Virus record (IMG/VR): IMGVR_UViG_3300036719_001945
Location: 1 to 32,333 of that record
Length of the DNA: 32,333 nt
Source: a virus
Reading direction: 5' to 3' (one strand)
Part shown: piece after piece, positions 30,539-32,333 of the stretch
Layout: every line of letters starts with the position of its first letter
Position numbering within the stretch: position 1 is the first letter of the stretch
The notes under the pieces: model-generated
What the model saw: only the letters and a program-made list of their open reading frames with translations
Database searches by the model: none
What the model was told of the DNA's origin: nothing
Position numbers and translations under genes: made by a program

Positions 30539-30870
30539 CAGCTAACTCCGAGCACCGTTGCGACGCTGGGCGTACCACCCGAAATGCTGACGAGGCGGAG
30601 GCGGGCGAACTGCACCGGGCAGCCGCTCAGGGCGTAGCCGTAGGTGCCGTTGGCTGTAAGGGTTGTATCGACGTTGGCCGAGCTGAGGTTGAAGAAGTTG
30701 GTGCCGTCGAGGCTGCCCTCAAACCGGATCACCACGTTGGTGCCGATGTTGCTGACGGTGACCTGGAAGGTCATGTCGGCGCCGGTCACCGTTTGCGTGG
30801 AGGTAACGCCTGCGCTGGTCAGCGTGCCAAGCGAAACCGTGTCAAAACCACTGTCGTATCCGAATGGCAT
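30538..30870 (-). CDS. Probable capsid decoration or minor head protein
   Basis: 110 residues, all-beta: TFQVTVSNIGTNVVIRFEGS, LDGTNFFNLS and FARLRLVSISGGTPSVATVL. The IRFEGSLDGTNFFNL core is typical of small beta-sandwich phage proteins bound to capsids. It shares its fold pattern with the gene encoded just before it. Its stop overlaps the next ATG. The 82-bp gap upstream (30871-30952) contains a 6-bp hairpin TACGGC/GCCGTA over the upstream stop and nothing else I can name. Confidence 0.6.
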   Translation of the reverse strand: MPFGYDSGFDTVSLGTLTSAGVTSTQTVTGADMTFQVTVSNIGTNVVIRFEGSLDGTNFFNLSSANVDTTLTANGTYGYALSGCPVQFARLRLVSISGGTPSVATVLGVS

Positions 30871-30952
30871 GGGGGCCTCGTCAGGCGATGCGTAAGTGCG
30901 AAGGGATTAGGCCGCGCAGCCCGTAAGCTACGCAGCCTGGGTATACGGCGGC

Positions 30953-31342
30953 TTAGCCGTACTTCTTGACGCCGACGCCGTTCACCGAGAAGGTGAAGGA
31001 GGGGCTGCTGGTGCCACCGATCGTGTAGGTGACGCGAACGAAGCGGGCGGTTTCATCCGAGCTGATCACGAGCTTCTGCTGCGAGGCAGTGCTGGTGACG
31101 CGGGTGAAGGCGGCGCCGGTGACGGCGGCGTAGGTGCCACCGAGGGTGTCGCTGGCCTCGACGGTCACGTCGAGGGTGGGGTTGGTGCCGGCGCTGGCGG
31201 CGGCGGAGTCGAGCACGAGCACGACATCGCCGTCGTATGCCTGCAGGTCGAGGCCGGTGGCGCTGCCGGTCGCGGTGCGAGCGGCGGTGGCGTGGAAGGT
31301 CAGCAGCTCAAGCTTGTCGAGCGCCTGTTGAATGAGGGCCAT
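30953..31342 (-). CDS. Probable capsid decoration protein
   Basis: 129 residues. An N-terminal helix (ALIQQALDKLELLTF) precedes a beta-sandwich (DGDVVLVLDSAAASAGTNPT, VTVEASDTLGGTYAAVTG, ARFVRVTYTIGGTSSPSFTF). The start has a good Shine-Dalgarno sequence (GAGGAGG), and the gene uses GC-rich codons with almost no CTTA words, like the capsid gene, suggesting high expression. A surface decoration role is inferred from fold pattern, position and codon use. Confidence 0.6.
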   Translation of the reverse strand: MALIQQALDKLELLTFHATAARTATGSATGLDLQAYDGDVVLVLDSAAASAGTNPTLDVTVEASDTLGGTYAAVTGAAFTRVTSTASQQKLVISSDETARFVRVTYTIGGTSSPSFTFSVNGVGVKKYG

Positions 31343-31345
31343 GGG

Positions 31346-31570
31346 TCAAGCCTCCTCGGCGGTGGGGGTGGGGGTGGGTTTGCGGGGCCGCTTGGGGGCC
31401 TCACAGATGAGGGCGGGCTCTACGGTAGGTTCGGGAGCGGGCTCGGGGGCGAGCTGCGCCTTGTTCATGCCGATGAGCAGATTGGCGTCAGCGGGGGTGG
31501 CCTCAAGGATGGAGCCGGCGCTTACCGGCTCCCCAGAGACCATCACTGAGCGAAGGATCTCGATCCTCAT
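31346..31570 (-). CDS. Small connector-type protein with Pro/Glu-rich tail
   Basis: 74 residues from the ATG at 31570; the frame is open further upstream, but there it overlaps the capsid gene. VMVSGEPVSAGSILEATPAD followed by ANLLIGMNKAQ is the small strand-turn-helix pattern common in proteins encoded after siphophage capsids. The last 35 residues are low-complexity Pro/Glu/Lys. Function unknown; head completion is a reasonable guess. Confidence 0.6.
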   Translation of the reverse strand: MRIEILRSVMVSGEPVSAGSILEATPADANLLIGMNKAQLAPEPAPEPTVEPALICEAPKRPRKPTPTPTAEEA

Positions 31571-31575
31571 GGCGA

Positions 31576-32333
31576 TCAGGTGCCGAAGCAGAAGGCGCCG
31601 GGCTGCTTGACCGCGAAATCGACGTCCTGGAGGGCGATGACGCGGACCGTGCCAGCGGTGGAGCCGGCGTAGGGATCCACGGTGAGGTCGAGGCCGGACC
31701 ACATGCCCACGACGAACTGGGAGAAGTCGCCGAAGAGGCAGTCGTTGGTGCCGAGCTGGTTGCTCACGATCACGGGGTAGCCGTTGATCTCGTCGTTCTC
31801 GTAGACGAACTGGGCAGTAGAGGTGGCCGACTTCTCGGTGCTCTTGAGGGCACCGCGGGCGGCGGCGTTGATGATGTAGCGCATCGAGCCGGCGTCGGCG
31901 TTGGCGGTGGCCACGTCGGTTTCCATGCCGATGTACTCGGCGAAGGTGCCGAAGGTGCTGATCGTCTGAGCGCCGATGCCGGTGGTGTTGGTCAGGCCGA
32001 GGGGCTGGTTGGTGGAGCCGGTGCCGTAGATGGCAGCACGGTCCAGTTCAAGGGCGATGATCTTGGCCAGGTCGGCGCGGATCATCGACTCCACGTCGAT
32101 CGAAGCCTGGAGCAGCAAACGCCTGCTGTAGTCAACAAAGGCGCCTACCGTTTTTGGCGTCATGTTTACCTGTTCGATCGACTGCTGACTCTCAAGGGGC
32201 GAGGCATTTTCGCCGACCCAGTAAGCGGTCGCGGCGGAAGATTGTTTCGGGATGCTTACGTTGCCTTGGAGGCCGCTCAGCATGGTGACGCCGGCTTGCA
32301 TCATCGCCATGCGGTTACGCAGGAGGTCGATGA
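31576..32333 (-). CDS. Major capsid protein, HK97 fold, N-terminal part outside the window
   Basis: The last 251 residues are visible; the frame is open through base 32333, so the gene continues off the edge. VSIPKQSSAATAYWVGENAS and VDYSRRLLLQASIDVESMIR (with the E-loop and spine helix) are followed by ALELDRAAIYGTGSTNQPLG, INGYPVIVSNQLG and a C-terminal P-domain strand, VRVIALQDVDFAVKQPGAFC. These are the standard parts of the HK97-type capsid. GC-rich codon choice and only two CTTA/TAAG words set it apart from most other genes. Confidence 0.95.
   Translation of the reverse strand, partial: IDLLRNRMAMMQAGVTMLSGLQGNVSIPKQSSAATAYWVGENASPLESQQSIEQVNMTPKTVGAFVDYSRRLLLQASIDVESMIRADLAKIIALELDRAAIYGTGSTNQPLGLTNTTGIGAQTISTFGTFAEYIGMETDVATANADAGSMRYIINAAARGALKSTEKSATSTAQFVYENDEINGYPVIVSNQLGTNDCLFGDFSQFVVGMWSGLDLTVDPYAGSTAGTVRVIALQDVDFAVKQPGAFCFGT

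Noticed and set aside
1-32333. HIP1 octamer GCGATCGC, the usual over-represented word of many cyanobacteria
   Set aside because: I found only near matches (e.g. around 7836 and 26218) and no exact copy, so it does not explain the word bias seen here.

Overview
The window is part of a long-tailed double-stranded DNA phage (siphovirus-like), cut at both ends. The left edge enters a family A DNA polymerase gene and the right edge enters an HK97-fold major capsid gene. The host is most likely a picocyanobacterium (Synechococcus/Cyanobium type). This is inferred from the small-protein set, a full-length sigma-70 factor resembling cyanobacterial group 2/3 factors, and [11 protein letters not shown]-type repeats in a tail protein. 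No integrase, repressor or reverse transcriptase is visible, so lifestyle cannot be decided.

Layout: positions 1-6661 are read on the + strand and hold replication and regulation genes: polymerase I C-terminus, a ribbon-helix-helix-like protein, a train of small and mostly overlapping proteins, a free-standing HNH homing-type endonuclease, an NrdR-like zinc ribbon, the sigma factor and a deoxynucleoside monophosphate kinase. Positions 6715-32333 are read on the - strand and hold virion and lysis genes. The two blocks converge near 6690.

Read along the - strand from the right edge, the late block follows the lambda order: major capsid, connector/decoration proteins, head-tail joining candidate, tail completion candidate, tail tube (V), a G/GT chaperone pair with a GGGAAAC slippery site, tape measure (H), then M, L, K, I and J. 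A repeat-containing tail fibre, small fibre-associated proteins, a LamG-like protein, a basic 45-residue protein, a lysis cassette (50-residue protein, XhlA-like membrane protein, two-domain endolysin), a metallophosphoesterase, a second HNH protein and a possible NblA-like protein follow. Three small genes (40, 50 and 45 residues at 2700, 9888 and 10125) are easy to miss.

Most unusual: (i) the tetranucleotide CTTA/TAAG is several-fold over-represented in many genes on both strands but not in the capsid and tail-tube genes; (ii) genes that are not translationally coupled often start inside CTTATG with no Shine-Dalgarno sequence; (iii) a 94-nt in-frame cassette is shared (92/94 identical) by two unrelated virion genes 9.4 kb apart; (iv) the tape measure carries an M23-like peptidase domain whose motifs are in circularly permuted order; (v) the L homologue has a repeat insertion between its putative iron-sulphur cysteines.
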